NCBI GenBank assembly: GCA_019637645.1
Contig: JAHBVH010000036.1
Location: 21,315-85,314, forward strand
DNA: 64,000 nt
Origin: Caldilineaceae bacterium
GTDB lineage: Bacteria > Chloroflexota > Anaerolineae > Caldilineales > Caldilineaceae
Direction: 5' to 3'
Below, one piece after another: positions 40,450 through 50,206 of the stretch. A program made the position numbers and the translations under genes. Each line of letters begins with the position of its first letter. The first letter of the stretch is position 1. The notes beneath the pieces were generated by a model that had not been told where the DNA came from, did not search any database, and saw nothing but the letters and a program-made list of their open reading frames with translations.

Positions 40450-41511
40450 CTACAGCGTTGGGCGCGGGGTGCGTAAGAAGCGTTGTAAGCGCTTGCCGAG
40501 CCAGCCCAAACCCCAGAGGAAGATAAGCACAAAAGCAACAGCAAACGCCTGCTGTTTTAGCCACTCGACGGGGTTTTTCCAATGATGGGTGCGGGTGCCT
40601 TGCAGCAGCCGAACTTGGCGCGGATCAGCGCTGGCGTAGGCAATCGGCACCGTCATCGTCGGTGTCACCACTTGGCTACCCACATCAATCGCATCGACCC
40701 CTAGCACCGGGTCTGCATAGCCTGCGGGAGTATAGCGCACCACGACAATGTCATAGGGCTGCGCCGTTTCGATGGCAGTCTCCCATTCATCACTACTGCC
40801 GCTATCGCCGGGCAAGGGATCAACTTCGGTCACTCGCTCAACTTGGGTAATCGTGCCAGTTGCCCGCAGCGGGGTCAAGCTAAGATTGGTGCTGCTCTGC
40901 CAATCAATGAACTTAAAAACAAAGGGCGTCACAAAGAGCACCAACGCAAGCACAGCGAGGAGGAAATAACCCACTTTGTTGTTGAGAAATTGCCAACTGA
41001 GCCAGCCCAAGAGAACAACAGCCACACCAATCCCGAGCCAACGCCAGGGCAACCAAGTCCAGGTCGATTCCTGCGCCAGCCGCGCAAGATTAAACCAGCC
41101 ATTAATCGAGATTGTGCGCACTTTGGCCGCGCCGCCTTCGTGCAAGGCATCATAGACCGGTGCCGTGGTTGTAAAGCTGGCCGCTGGCGTTGTACCATCG
41201 GGGGCGATGTAGGTTACCTGTACACGGTACGCGTGCCGCCAATCTCCCTCCTCCCGAAAACGCACTGTTTCGGTCTTCTTGATAACTTGCGCAGCAGCAA
41301 CCACCCCAGCCTGATCAAGATAGAGGGAGGTTCCCACAATGGCAGCGACCAGCGGGAAGATGATCATCAAGAAGCGCCCAAGCCCCGACTGAATGCCCAG
41401 TAGCCATTGAAGCAACCGCCCAATGCCCAAAAGCACAAAACAGAGCGGCAGCAAAGCCAATAAAAAGATCACATCGTACATGATGGTATCGGGTGTTGAC
41501 CCAAGGCTCAT
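40450..41511 (-). CDS. Multi-pass membrane protein with two repeated DUF3592-like halves
   Basis: A 353-aa protein. Predicted membrane segments are at about residues 14-34, 44-64, 160-180, 185-205 and 325-345. Between them are two extracytoplasmic regions with similar strands (VRVQVTYIAPDG and IVVVRYTPAGY). The layout resembles proteins with DUF3592-type domains of unknown role. AGGAGG precedes the ATG. Located between the MalT-like regulator and the giant secreted protein on the same strand. No function is claimed. Confidence 0.65.
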   Translation of the reverse strand: MSLGSTPDTIMYDVIFLLALLPLCFVLLGIGRLLQWLLGIQSGLGRFLMIIFPLVAAIVGTSLYLDQAGVVAAAQVIKKTETVRFREEGDWRHAYRVQVTYIAPDGTTPAASFTTTAPVYDALHEGGAAKVRTISINGWFNLARLAQESTWTWLPWRWLGIGVAVVLLGWLSWQFLNNKVGYFLLAVLALVLFVTPFVFKFIDWQSSTNLSLTPLRATGTITQVERVTEVDPLPGDSGSSDEWETAIETAQPYDIVVVRYTPAGYADPVLGVDAIDVGSQVVTPTMTVPIAYASADPRQVRLLQGTRTHHWKNPVEWLKQQAFAVAFVLIFLWGLGWLGKRLQRFLRTPRPTL

Positions 41512-41590
41512 CCAGCCTCCTAGGTTGGTTAGGTTCCGATCGACATTGCGGTAATTCCCTTGCGCGATGGGTGCGCAAGGGAACTACCTG

Positions 41591-44500
41591 CTATTGACCA
41601 ACTAATTGTAGATCATCAATGAAATAGGTCGCCTGCGCGGCACCTCCGTTTTCCTGCAAGGTCACGCGCTTGATCACAGACGGGTTGCCCAGCGCGCTCA
41701 ACGGCACGGTGATCTGGGTCCAGACGCCAGGGGGTGCGGTAAAGGCGTACTGCTGCGGGCTCACGGGCCCCTCGTCGCTAGCTTCGGTATAGAGCAGAAG
41801 CGCATTGCCATTTGCCGCGCCATAGATCCAGAAGCGGATCGCCCGGTAGAGCGTCGCGTCCGTGGGCGTCGGGGAACGCAACGAGAAACCGGCATGGCTG
41901 GCGTTATGGGTAATGGCGATGGCCTGACTCCCCGCCTGCGCCAGCGCGGTACTGGCTAGGTTGACCGTGGAATCCCAAGACCAATCTTCCCACGCCGTGG
42001 CGTCGGTATAAATAGCCAAGGAAGGCGGCGCGGCAGCCACGCCCCCCGTCGTCACCAGGGGGAGATAGAGCGTAGCGGGCTGCTCAGGATTGCCACTGCC
42101 ACTCAAACGCAAGCTGACTTGGGCAACTTTGGCAACATGGGTTGCGCCATTTTCTTCGACTAACAATTCGGCCCGTACATCGCCAGTGCCAACCGCGGCG
42201 GCCCCCTTGGTAAATTGGGTCGTCACTTGACCATTGCCATCCGTCGTCAGGGTCACCACCTCGGTTTCGCCCGGCAGCGTACCCAGTTGCCCATCCCCAC
42301 TGACCCCAATCCGCACCAGTTGATTCGCCAATGGGTTGCCCCACCGGTCAAGTAGAGTAGCGACCAAGGTAGCACTCGTGGCGTCGCCCGCAAGATCGGT
42401 CGGTGTAGCTACCAAATCTAGCCGATCCGGCAGGGGATTCCGAATAGATAGGGCGGTTTGCGCGCTTGCACCGCCCACCGCAGCCATAATGGTGGCATCC
42501 CCTTCCTGCGTGCCAGCCGTGAAGGTGAGTTGAACCAAGCCATTCTGTGTTGTCCCGACGGTGGGGTTGACTGTCCCCAGCGTGGTGTTGATCAGCACAG
42601 GTGTACCGTCCGCCACAAAGAAGCCCTGTTCATCAAAGACCGCCACTTGGAGCGCTGCGGTGTCGGTACCATTGGGTCGCAAAGAGGTCGTCTTATAGGC
42701 GTTATCAATGCGGACATTGACACCCGCTCGTTGGCGCATAAAGGTGACGGTGACGCTGTCATTCAGCCCGGGGTTATCCACATCGCTAAAGGAGATCGTC
42801 ACCTCACCGGTGGCACCACTAGGCGCCTCATACCACGCCGGGTAGACTGTGAGGATCTGCTGGCGCGTTTCGCCCGCGCTCAAACAGAGCGAGCCAAGGT
42901 CGTCATAATCCCAATTGCCAGACCAAACGGCCCACTCACTGGGATAGGTAATGTCGTAGTCAAAACAGTGATAGACACTATCACCATTGGTCAGGGTCAC
43001 AGGTACCGCGGTCGGCGTGTCATTATCATTGCTAAAGTGCGTGACTGCCGCGCTCAGTTGGAACGGTTGAAAATTAAAGGGGACCGGATCGGCGCGCCGG
43101 AAAGCAGTACCGTCGGCAGTGCCACTAACCCAGAGATAGGCAGCGCCACTGCCTGGGGTAATGGGCTCCGAGCCAAAGTAGCCATCACCGGCAAAGAGAT
43201 CGTCGTGTGCGCCGTCATCATAGAGGGTGAAGGGATTGCCCCAGCGAGTACCGTTGGGCTTCTGGAGCCAACCGGTCAACCGATTTTGGTCGGCCACGCG
43301 CCCGACTTTGACAAGCAGCCGATGGACACCTTTGCTATAGAGGGAGTGGTCGCTCAACACTTCTGCGCCCACAGTACTCGCGGCGACAGCGGTAAAGGAG
43401 AAGGTACCTTGGTTGCTCGGGGCCGCGGCATCGACGGTCGCCGTCCAATCACCGGCGCGGCCATTGACATTGACCTGAATGTACTGGACCTTGCCCAGAT
43501 TGAGACAGATCACATTGGCCGTGTCGGCACAATCCACAGCCGTGCCATCCGGCGTGCGCACGACCATGGGCTCAAAGTCGCCGCTGTAGCCGGTGAGCAT
43601 AAAACCAACGCCTTCCATGAGTTCGTCCACGGCCACCGTAAAGGTCTTGGCGGGCTGGGGTGGGGCCCAGTAGAATTTATAGCCCATGCCGGGCGCGGCA
43701 CCATTGGTATCCTTGTTGCTCACCAACATCCGCCGACTGTTGGCAATGTCTGTTACAGCGATCTCGGCCTGCCCCGCGTCGCTGGTGGCGAGGGCCTGAT
43801 ATTGATAGCGGATCTCGCCGGTGGTGCTATCCAGCAATACTTGATAGGCGCGATTCTGTTCAGACGCCGCAATGCCCGTGGTGGTAATCGCAAACCAAGG
43901 GCCGTCCTGTTTGGTGAAGATCTCGACATAGTCGGTAAAACAAGGAACTTCGTTGGGAGCCGTTGCGGCGCGCGGGCCACAATAGCGATTTTTCCATTGG
44001 AGCGGCGCATAGAGCAGATCCAGGGTGGGCGAGTTCAACTGATTGCCCATGAGAATATAACCATCGTCCTGTACCCAGCCAAAATTGGTGCTCTGGCCCC
44101 AGATGGTAAAGGGCTGGGGGAAGAAGACCTGGATCGCTTTGTTATAGGGCTGGCCGGCAAAGGTGCCGCCTGCCGCAACCGAGGTGTCGATCCAGCGGTA
44201 TTCGTTGGTATCCAATTTGTCCCAGCGATAGAGTGGGAAATCGCTCACATAGTCGCTCCAACGGCCCGCGCCTGCGCTGTTGGCGAGTTGGGCACGAAGA
44301 ATGTCGGAGGCCAACCCGATTTGGTCGGGGTTGACAAAGAGAAATTGCCCACCACTCCGTAGGGAAGTCATGAGATAGGGCACAATGCCGCTCGATTGGG
44401 GCCCCGCCGCATTGCCCAGATAGGTCTCGGTGCCATTGAGGCGATTGGGCGACAAGGGTGGCGACGCACAGCCCCCCAGCAGGGCAATCGAGCCTTTCAC

Positions 44501-46753
44501 CTGTTGGCGTGTCAATTGCTGCACCACCGTATCGACGCGCGGGAATTGGGCGTCGCGGCCATCGGTGAAGAGCCAGAGATCCCCGGCGCGCTTGCCCACC
44601 AGGGCTTGTTGCATCGCTTGCAGGCCGTAGACCACGTTGCTACAATCAAGGTCATTACTATTGGTGGTGCCAATCCCATTGATCGAGGGCGTAATACGGT
44701 CGCTATAAAACTCATTCTCAAAGATCTTGCGATTGGTATAGCCCTCGTGGTTAAAGGTATAGAGGTTGAAGTCAACGCCTTTGGGATCGTTGTTCAGATC
44801 ATTGAGTTGCTCGTTGATCACGGTCTTGACACCTGCTATTTTGGGACCGACCATACTCGTACTGTTGTCCACTACCCAGGTTAGCTGCTTCCACCAGCGA
44901 TAGTCGGTGGTCAGGGGGCTCGGCGCGACAGTTGTATCCTGCATGGTCTGTACTGAGGCGGCGTTGACCGTTTGGTTCACCGCCTGCGCGACCGCGGCGC
45001 GGGTAAAGTCGGGGGGGATATAGCCAACATTTTGGCTGACCGCGGCCGCGGTGTCGCGCGTGGCGGGTTTGCCGATCTGCCGCCACACCCGCAGGTAGAC
45101 ATAGACATTGCATGTATCGTCAAAAATGTCGCCATTGGATTCAAAGGCGGGATCGGTAAAGACTTCTTGGTTGGCGCGATGACCATAGCCCACCCGGTCG
45201 TTCCCGTCATTGGCGCTATCTTGCAGATCCCAGAGCATGGCTGCAATGGCCCCTTCATTGAAGACGCTGTTCAAGGTGGTGGAGATGGTGTTCCAGGCTT
45301 CTAGGTCGGCACTTCCAGGCCGACCAGCGCCATTGGTGTCGATGTAGAAATTTCCATTGGGGTCGCCGTTGGCGGTACGGACTACGCTTTGGTAATAGTT
45401 GGAATACCCTTCACTCCAGGCAAGCTCAGTGTCGCCTGTATTGGCAAAGAAAGAATGGTCACCGCCCGGTGTGTCATCACAACCGTACAGGTCATCGGCA
45501 AAGTGCATCCACTCGTGGATGATGACACTATCATCCCAGGCATCGGGGTCACTGGCAGCGTCGGCAATGGTAATTTCGTTCCAAAAGGGATCGAAGTAGG
45601 AACCATCGTCGCCATAGTCCGGCTCATAGTGAACTTCGGCAGCATCGGCAAAGATGGCATCATCCCCCACGGCACCGCCATTGGCATTCCAGAGCAACCA
45701 AGCGCTGTAAATGGCGTCGGCAATATTGAAGACTTCGCTGCCAAAGGTGGCACCGGCGGCCAGATTGGCCGGGTTGTAGTTACGATCAAACTCCATATCA
45801 AAGCGCAGCGTCCCCCCTTCCGAGGCTTGCCGTCCCGACTCAAATTCATGCACTTCGTCGATCCAGGAGCTATCTTCTACCTCGACTACTTTGCGCCCTT
45901 GCCCATCCCACATTTCGGCACGCACGATCACATATAACTCTAGCTCATCATCAAACCAACCATCATCGTCGCAAAAGGAGAAGTTGAAGTTGCCATTGGC
46001 GTCGGTCAGGCGGGTGCCGTAATAATCGTCAAAGAGCGTATCTTCCTCCATCATATCGACCGGCACATTGCGCACCGGGACACGGCTATCCACAAAAGCC
46101 GGTACACCCGCTGGGCTATTGGGAATGGGCCGCCGATCCAGCCGCGTAACCACCCCGTTGATGGTGAAACAAGGGTCGCCATTGGCATCCGCCGCGACCG
46201 CGGTCTCTTCTACGGTAACCGTGGTTGGGATCAGACGCTGCTGACGAATATCGATGCGCGGGTCGTAGTGGGTGACGCGGGCGTTGCCATCGGGCTGGAC
46301 GGTAAAGACCAAAACCGTAGCCGCGGTCACTTGCATGGCTGCGCCAATGCCATAGCTGGCGTTTACACTCACGACATAGACGCCAGCCGATGGAAAGCGC
46401 ACTTGGCGTTGTAACGTCATCGTTGCTTGGGCTGGCACCCGCGGCAACAAGGTCTCGGCACTGCCGGTCAACTCGCCGCCATCGGGCAGATACCACTGTA
46501 CTGTCAGCGCGTCGGCGGCCACGGTCGGCGAGACATCCACCAACAGCGTAACGGTTTCCCCGGGAGCCACAGGCCGGTCGGTGCGCAGGGTCAGGGCGAG
46601 GAGCCCACGTTTGTCCGTGCCGTGGGCGACTAGAGGAGAAGGATCTTGGGGTGGTGTTACACCGTGTGCCAAGAGCGGGGAGGGGATCAGGAAAGTGAGG
46701 CCAATGAGCAGCATCAAAGCCATTCGACATATCCACAGAGCTGTCCGTTGCAT
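41591..46753 (-). CDS. Giant secreted protein with HExxH metalloprotease-like and vWA domains
   Basis: A 1720-aa exported protein. A signal peptide ends near residue 30 (LLAHG). A beta-sandwich region precedes a putative zinc-peptidase domain with IIHEWMHFADD near residue 413. A vWA domain follows near 625-800, with the MIDAS motif VDNSTSMVG. Further Ig-like domains resemble invasin Big-type repeats (QVAVFDEQGFFVADGTPV and similar, about 1400-1560). A final CBM-like domain ends the protein. RVRVPAQATMTLQRQ-type segments suggest extracellular beta structure. It may bind and cut extracellular protein. AAGGG precedes the ATG. Confidence 0.75.
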   Translation of the reverse strand: MQRTALWICRMALMLLIGLTFLIPSPLLAHGVTPPQDPSPLVAHGTDKRGLLALTLRTDRPVAPGETVTLLVDVSPTVAADALTVQWYLPDGGELTGSAETLLPRVPAQATMTLQRQVRFPSAGVYVVSVNASYGIGAAMQVTAATVLVFTVQPDGNARVTHYDPRIDIRQQRLIPTTVTVEETAVAADANGDPCFTINGVVTRLDRRPIPNSPAGVPAFVDSRVPVRNVPVDMMEEDTLFDDYYGTRLTDANGNFNFSFCDDDGWFDDELELYVIVRAEMWDGQGRKVVEVEDSSWIDEVHEFESGRQASEGGTLRFDMEFDRNYNPANLAAGATFGSEVFNIADAIYSAWLLWNANGGAVGDDAIFADAAEVHYEPDYGDDGSYFDPFWNEITIADAASDPDAWDDSVIIHEWMHFADDLYGCDDTPGGDHSFFANTGDTELAWSEGYSNYYQSVVRTANGDPNGNFYIDTNGAGRPGSADLEAWNTISTTLNSVFNEGAIAAMLWDLQDSANDGNDRVGYGHRANQEVFTDPAFESNGDIFDDTCNVYVYLRVWRQIGKPATRDTAAAVSQNVGYIPPDFTRAAVAQAVNQTVNAASVQTMQDTTVAPSPLTTDYRWWKQLTWVVDNSTSMVGPKIAGVKTVINEQLNDLNNDPKGVDFNLYTFNHEGYTNRKIFENEFYSDRITPSINGIGTTNSNDLDCSNVVYGLQAMQQALVGKRAGDLWLFTDGRDAQFPRVDTVVQQLTRQQVKGSIALLGGCASPPLSPNRLNGTETYLGNAAGPQSSGIVPYLMTSLRSGGQFLFVNPDQIGLASDILRAQLANSAGAGRWSDYVSDFPLYRWDKLDTNEYRWIDTSVAAGGTFAGQPYNKAIQVFFPQPFTIWGQSTNFGWVQDDGYILMGNQLNSPTLDLLYAPLQWKNRYCGPRAATAPNEVPCFTDYVEIFTKQDGPWFAITTTGIAASEQNRAYQVLLDSTTGEIRYQYQALATSDAGQAEIAVTDIANSRRMLVSNKDTNGAAPGMGYKFYWAPPQPAKTFTVAVDELMEGVGFMLTGYSGDFEPMVVRTPDGTAVDCADTANVICLNLGKVQYIQVNVNGRAGDWTATVDAAAPSNQGTFSFTAVAASTVGAEVLSDHSLYSKGVHRLLVKVGRVADQNRLTGWLQKPNGTRWGNPFTLYDDGAHDDLFAGDGYFGSEPITPGSGAAYLWVSGTADGTAFRRADPVPFNFQPFQLSAAVTHFSNDNDTPTAVPVTLTNGDSVYHCFDYDITYPSEWAVWSGNWDYDDLGSLCLSAGETRQQILTVYPAWYEAPSGATGEVTISFSDVDNPGLNDSVTVTFMRQRAGVNVRIDNAYKTTSLRPNGTDTAALQVAVFDEQGFFVADGTPVLINTTLGTVNPTVGTTQNGLVQLTFTAGTQEGDATIMAAVGGASAQTALSIRNPLPDRLDLVATPTDLAGDATSATLVATLLDRWGNPLANQLVRIGVSGDGQLGTLPGETEVVTLTTDGNGQVTTQFTKGAAAVGTGDVRAELLVEENGATHVAKVAQVSLRLSGSGNPEQPATLYLPLVTTGGVAAAPPSLAIYTDATAWEDWSWDSTVNLASTALAQAGSQAIAITHNASHAGFSLRSPTPTDATLYRAIRFWIYGAANGNALLLYTEASDEGPVSPQQYAFTAPPGVWTQITVPLSALGNPSVIKRVTLQENGGAAQATYFIDDLQLVGQ

Positions 46754-47251
46754 AGCGCTATCCCTTCTGGCTGGGCCAGAACATGATCATGACTTGGGGG
46801 ATCATCCAATGCAACGGAGCATAGAGAGCATACAGGCAAAATAGAAGCGATTTTTTGCCAAAAAATTACCAAAGCGCGGCCGCGATCTATCCTCTTGACC
46901 AGTCTTTAAGCTCGCCTTCCAACCTGCGTCATTTGTCCAGTTTTAGACTTATACTAAAAGTAGCGATTTTGTTCCTTATTTCCCCCCATATGCCCGAAAA
47001 ACAGGCATTTAATCCATAATTTTGCGGAACTTTTCGTTTATTCTATACGTCAATTAATGGAATATACCATATATTAATCGTATCAAAAACGCACAGAACA
47101 CCGTCTGCTATAAGTAGACAATGTGTATAATAGTCCCATCTTAGCGATTGCAAAGTTTACGGGAAGTCACTAAGCCAAGCATTACGCTAGCCATAGAATC
47201 GATTTTCCGAAGCGATTGGGGAGGACTTAGCGAGAAAGGAGCGGATCTTTC
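46754..47251. other. Divergent AT-rich intergenic region
   Basis: A 498-bp gap between the giant secreted protein and the plus-strand secreted protein. A TATAAT at 47126-47131 could be a -10 element for the latter, without a strong -35 hexamer. No gene is seen. Confidence 0.45.
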
Positions 47252-48349
47252 ATGAGAATATATCCAGTAGCTAAGGGTAGAAAAATCGCGACCATCCTCG
47301 TACTTCTCATGTTCATGGTATCGATCGCCGCCACTGCCACTGCCCAAGATACCCCCTTTATTATTTGGGTTTACGATAAAGGAACACGTGACAGTCAATT
47401 TGGTTACTATGATGGCAACATCGTCCAGAGCACAGAGCCGATTTTCGATGAATATGATATTGAGGGGTTAGCCTGTTTAGATAATACCGTCTATGGGGCC
47501 AGCGGTCGTGACGGGCGTGGGGTCAGCGAACTCTTTACAGTGGCCATTGACAGCCACACCAACCAGACAACCCTGACCAAGATCGGTGATATTCAAACAA
47601 GCACGGGTGAACCCTTCTACGAAATCGCCGCGTTGGCCGAGAAGCCCGATGGCAGCCTTTGGGGCTATGCCAATCGCGGTGAGCGGCGCGGCATTGTCCG
47701 GATCGATCCAAGCACAGCCGTTGGGGAATTGGTCTGGCCCTCCACTGCTAAGGTAGAGGGGGTGGAGTGGCTCGGCGAAACGCTGTGGCTCGTTGGCAAT
47801 CATCATTTTTACACCTGGACTCCTGGCGGGGCCATTACGCCGGTCTTTGATCTAGCGGATGGAATCCAGATCGAGGCACTTGACATTGTCGATGGCATCC
47901 TATGGATCGGCATTCACAAAGATAACCGTGGTATTATTGCCCTTGATCCAGCCACCGGCACCCTCATTCCCGGCCTTGGCTTTCCTGGCCCCGATGACAT
48001 TGAAAGCCTAACCTTCTGCAGGCCAACGCCAGAAGCGACGCCAACGGCCACGCCCAGCGCAACGGCGTCAGCGACACCCAGTGCAACCGCCAGCGCGACG
48101 CCCTCCGCCACCCCAACAGCAACGGAGACCGCGGTCGGCACGGTTACACCAACGGTCACAGCAACACCGACGGCCACCATGACGCCGGTGGGCTTCCCCA
48201 CACCGACAGAAACGCCGCCAGTCGTGCCCACCGGTGGTGGCGGCGAAGAAACCCCCACGATTACACCGCCAGCCCCCACCAATGAAAAGCCGGAAGAGGA
48301 GCCAATGCCCCTGCAAAGGCGGACCTTTTTACCCATGATCGCCCAATAA
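47252..48349 (+). CDS. Secreted protein with beta-propeller-like domain and Thr/Pro-rich tail
   Basis: A 365-aa protein with a signal peptide (ILVLLMFMVSIAATATA). Residues 30-250 contain repeated strands such as YEIAALAEKPDGSLWGY and EALDIVDGILWIGIH, like a beta-propeller or quinoprotein-type repeat. A long Thr/Pro/Ala linker from about 255 to 345 follows, rich in TPTATPSATAS units, then the C-terminus RRTFLPMIAQ. Long linkers of this kind often project a domain from the surface. AAAGGAG lies about ten bases before the ATG. Function is unknown. Confidence 0.75.
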   Translation: MRIYPVAKGRKIATILVLLMFMVSIAATATAQDTPFIIWVYDKGTRDSQFGYYDGNIVQSTEPIFDEYDIEGLACLDNTVYGASGRDGRGVSELFTVAIDSHTNQTTLTKIGDIQTSTGEPFYEIAALAEKPDGSLWGYANRGERRGIVRIDPSTAVGELVWPSTAKVEGVEWLGETLWLVGNHHFYTWTPGGAITPVFDLADGIQIEALDIVDGILWIGIHKDNRGIIALDPATGTLIPGLGFPGPDDIESLTFCRPTPEATPTATPSATASATPSATASATPSATPTATETAVGTVTPTVTATPTATMTPVGFPTPTETPPVVPTGGGGEETPTITPPAPTNEKPEEEPMPLQRRTFLPMIAQ

Positions 48350-48375
48350 GGTAGCAGCGGCCCCGATCCATAAAA

Positions 48376-48406
48376 GAGCGGCCAAGTGGTAGTCACTTGG
48401 CCGCTC
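48376..48406. terminator. Bidirectional terminator
   Basis: GAGCGGCCAAGTG pairs perfectly with CACTTGGCCGCTC around GTAGT, between converging genes. Confidence 0.7.
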
Positions 48407-48459
48407 AAGCAAAGCTCCGTTGTACGCCTTTACCGCTTCCGGTTGATCGGCGTTGCCGC

Positions 48460-48969
48460 TTACGGTGGTTCTTGCAACAGAAAGGGCGGCAACGTCTCCG
48501 TTGGGGCATGAGCGCGTTTATAAACCAAAACAGTCCGCGTAAATTCGATCACCACCCCCCCATCCTGGTTATATCCCGTCGTTTTGAACTTTACAATGCC
48601 CTGTTGTGGCCGCGATTTGGATTCGCGTGCCGCCAAAACTTCACTACGCGCATAGATGGTATCCCCTTCATAGACCGGGTTGGGCAGGCTAATCGCGTCC
48701 CATCCCAGATTGATGGCATTCTGGGAAATGTCGGCCACCGACAGCCCTGTCACCAGCGCCAGCGTAAAGGTGGAATCGACGAGGGGTTTGCCAAACTCCG
48801 TTTTGGCAGCATAGTGGGCGTCGAAGTGAATGGGATTGGGGTTCACCGTCAATAAGGTAAACCAGATATTATCGGTCTGCGTCACCGTGCGCCCCAAGCG
48901 ATGGGGATAGATATCGCCCACGCGAAAATCTTCGTAATACCGGCCTTGCCAACCCAGCTGAATCGCCAT
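48460..48969 (-). CDS. MaoC-like hot-dog hydratase
   Basis: A 169-aa protein. The start at 48969 has AGGAG seven bases upstream; a longer frame overlaps the kinase gene without family sequence. DNIWFTLLTVNPNPIHFDA carries the Asp and His of the MaoC hydratase motif, and DSTFTLALVTGLS and the PVYEGDTIYARSEV strand complete the hot-dog fold. Relatives hydrate enoyl-CoA or mesaconyl/methylfumaryl-CoA. It follows the PFK-family gene on the same strand. The exact acyl-CoA is not known. Confidence 0.82.
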   Translation of the reverse strand: MAIQLGWQGRYYEDFRVGDIYPHRLGRTVTQTDNIWFTLLTVNPNPIHFDAHYAAKTEFGKPLVDSTFTLALVTGLSVADISQNAINLGWDAISLPNPVYEGDTIYARSEVLAARESKSRPQQGIVKFKTTGYNQDGGVVIEFTRTVLVYKRAHAPTETLPPFLLQEPP

Positions 48970-49018
48970 AGGATCTCCTGATTGATTGCGTTGATAGCTT
49001 GGCTGATCGTTAGCCAGC

Positions 49019-50206
49019 TTAGAAACGGATCGCAGCACTGGCAATGGGTGCCAGCAAGGGCCGCGCATAGGCCAGGAAAGCTGGCTCGACATCATACGAA
49101 CCGGGAGCCCAATAGGGGTTGGGCAATGGACGCTCCTGCCCAATGACCGCCGCGAAGGGGACACAGGTGCTCTGCCAAGTCGCGGCGACACGTTCCAGGC
49201 CGACCATCGCCGCAGAGACGCCCTGGATCAGATATTGTACAGCGGCTACCCCTACTTGATGGGCCAGTTGTCGATCCACAGGGCTTGCGAGCGCGCTGCT
49301 CGACCGTTGCATGAGATCAGGGCGCAACTGCCGACAGCGGACGCCTAAGCTTTGTCGCACACGGGTTGCCAAATAGGGGGCAACGCCCGGCGCCAGCCCC
49401 AACATTCGCTGCCCGGTGGCATCGCGCTCGGCACGGCCTAGCTTTTCGGCCAGAAAGTTTCCAGCCGCATCGCGTACCCCTTCCGCCGCGATGACAAGAC
49501 AAATGCCAATTTGTTGGTGAATCTGCTGCACAGCCTGGAGAAATGCCGCTTCGTCGAATGGCACTTCCGGCAGTAAGATCAGGTGCGGCGGGTCTGTGGG
49601 CTGATGGCGGGCCAATGCGCTAGCCGCAGCTAACCACCCCGCATGCCGCCCCATGACCTCCAAGATCGCCACATCATCAAAGTTACGCATGGCATATAAA
49701 TCCAACCCGAGATCGCGGGTGGTTTGCGCGATCATGCGGGCGGCACTAGCATAGCCCGGCGCGGCGTCGACGCCAACCAGATCATTGTCCACCGTTTTGG
49801 GAACCCCTATCACGTGCAGCGGCGCGCCTGCCACCTGATAGCCAGCCGTTGCGGCATAGGTAAGTAACTTTTGCGCGGCCGCCATCGTCCCATTGCCACC
49901 AATCGGCAGCACAGCCCCAATTTGGCGGTCTTGTAGGTGTTGTAAAGCGGCAGGCAACCCTGCATCGGCCAAGAGAAAACGCCCACTCCCCAATGCAGCG
50001 CCTGGTTGACTTTGGAGCTGCGCCAACAACGCATCGCTACAGCGAGTCAATTCGACCCAATCGCCTTGGGCTAGCCCCTGCCAGCCCAAGCGGCTACCCC
50101 AAATTTGGGCAATTGCTGCTTCGGCTTGTGCCGTGGCAATGACGGCAGCCAACGAGCCATTGACAACCGGCGTTGGGCCGCCACACTGTAGGATCAGGAT
50201 GTTCAT
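49019..50206 (-). CDS. 6-phosphofructokinase-family enzyme, coupled to gmd
   Basis: A 395-aa protein. It starts at 50206 with ATG overlapping the gmd stop as [41 protein letters not shown] and [11 protein letters not shown] are the phosphofructokinase motifs, with the catalytic Asp in TVDND. The usual GGDGT/GGDDT box reads GGNGT, so the Asp that helps bind Mg is Asn. PKT rather than PGT resembles the pyrophosphate-dependent branch, while Gly after Asn resembles the ATP branch, so the donor is unclear. Coupling to gmd may supply fructose 1,6-bisphosphate or mannose precursors, or a paralogous sugar phosphate. Confidence 0.8.
   Translation of the reverse strand: MNILILQCGGPTPVVNGSLAAVIATAQAEAAIAQIWGSRLGWQGLAQGDWVELTRCSDALLAQLQSQPGAALGSGRFLLADAGLPAALQHLQDRQIGAVLPIGGNGTMAAAQKLLTYAATAGYQVAGAPLHVIGVPKTVDNDLVGVDAAPGYASAARMIAQTTRDLGLDLYAMRNFDDVAILEVMGRHAGWLAAASALARHQPTDPPHLILLPEVPFDEAAFLQAVQQIHQQIGICLVIAAEGVRDAAGNFLAEKLGRAERDATGQRMLGLAPGVAPYLATRVRQSLGVRCRQLRPDLMQRSSSALASPVDRQLAHQVGVAAVQYLIQGVSAAMVGLERVAATWQSTCVPFAAVIGQERPLPNPYWAPGSYDVEPAFLAYARPLLAPIASAAIRF

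Noticed and set aside
42458..44362. Long plus-strand open frame (634 codons) opposite the giant secreted protein
   Set aside because: It is antisense to a gene with clear domains. Its sequence is a composition shadow with no signal, family motif or ribosome site.
48970..49191. Longer N-terminus for the MaoC-like protein
   Set aside because: It runs through the coding region of the PFK relative. The ATG at 48969 has AGGAG and starts the family sequence.
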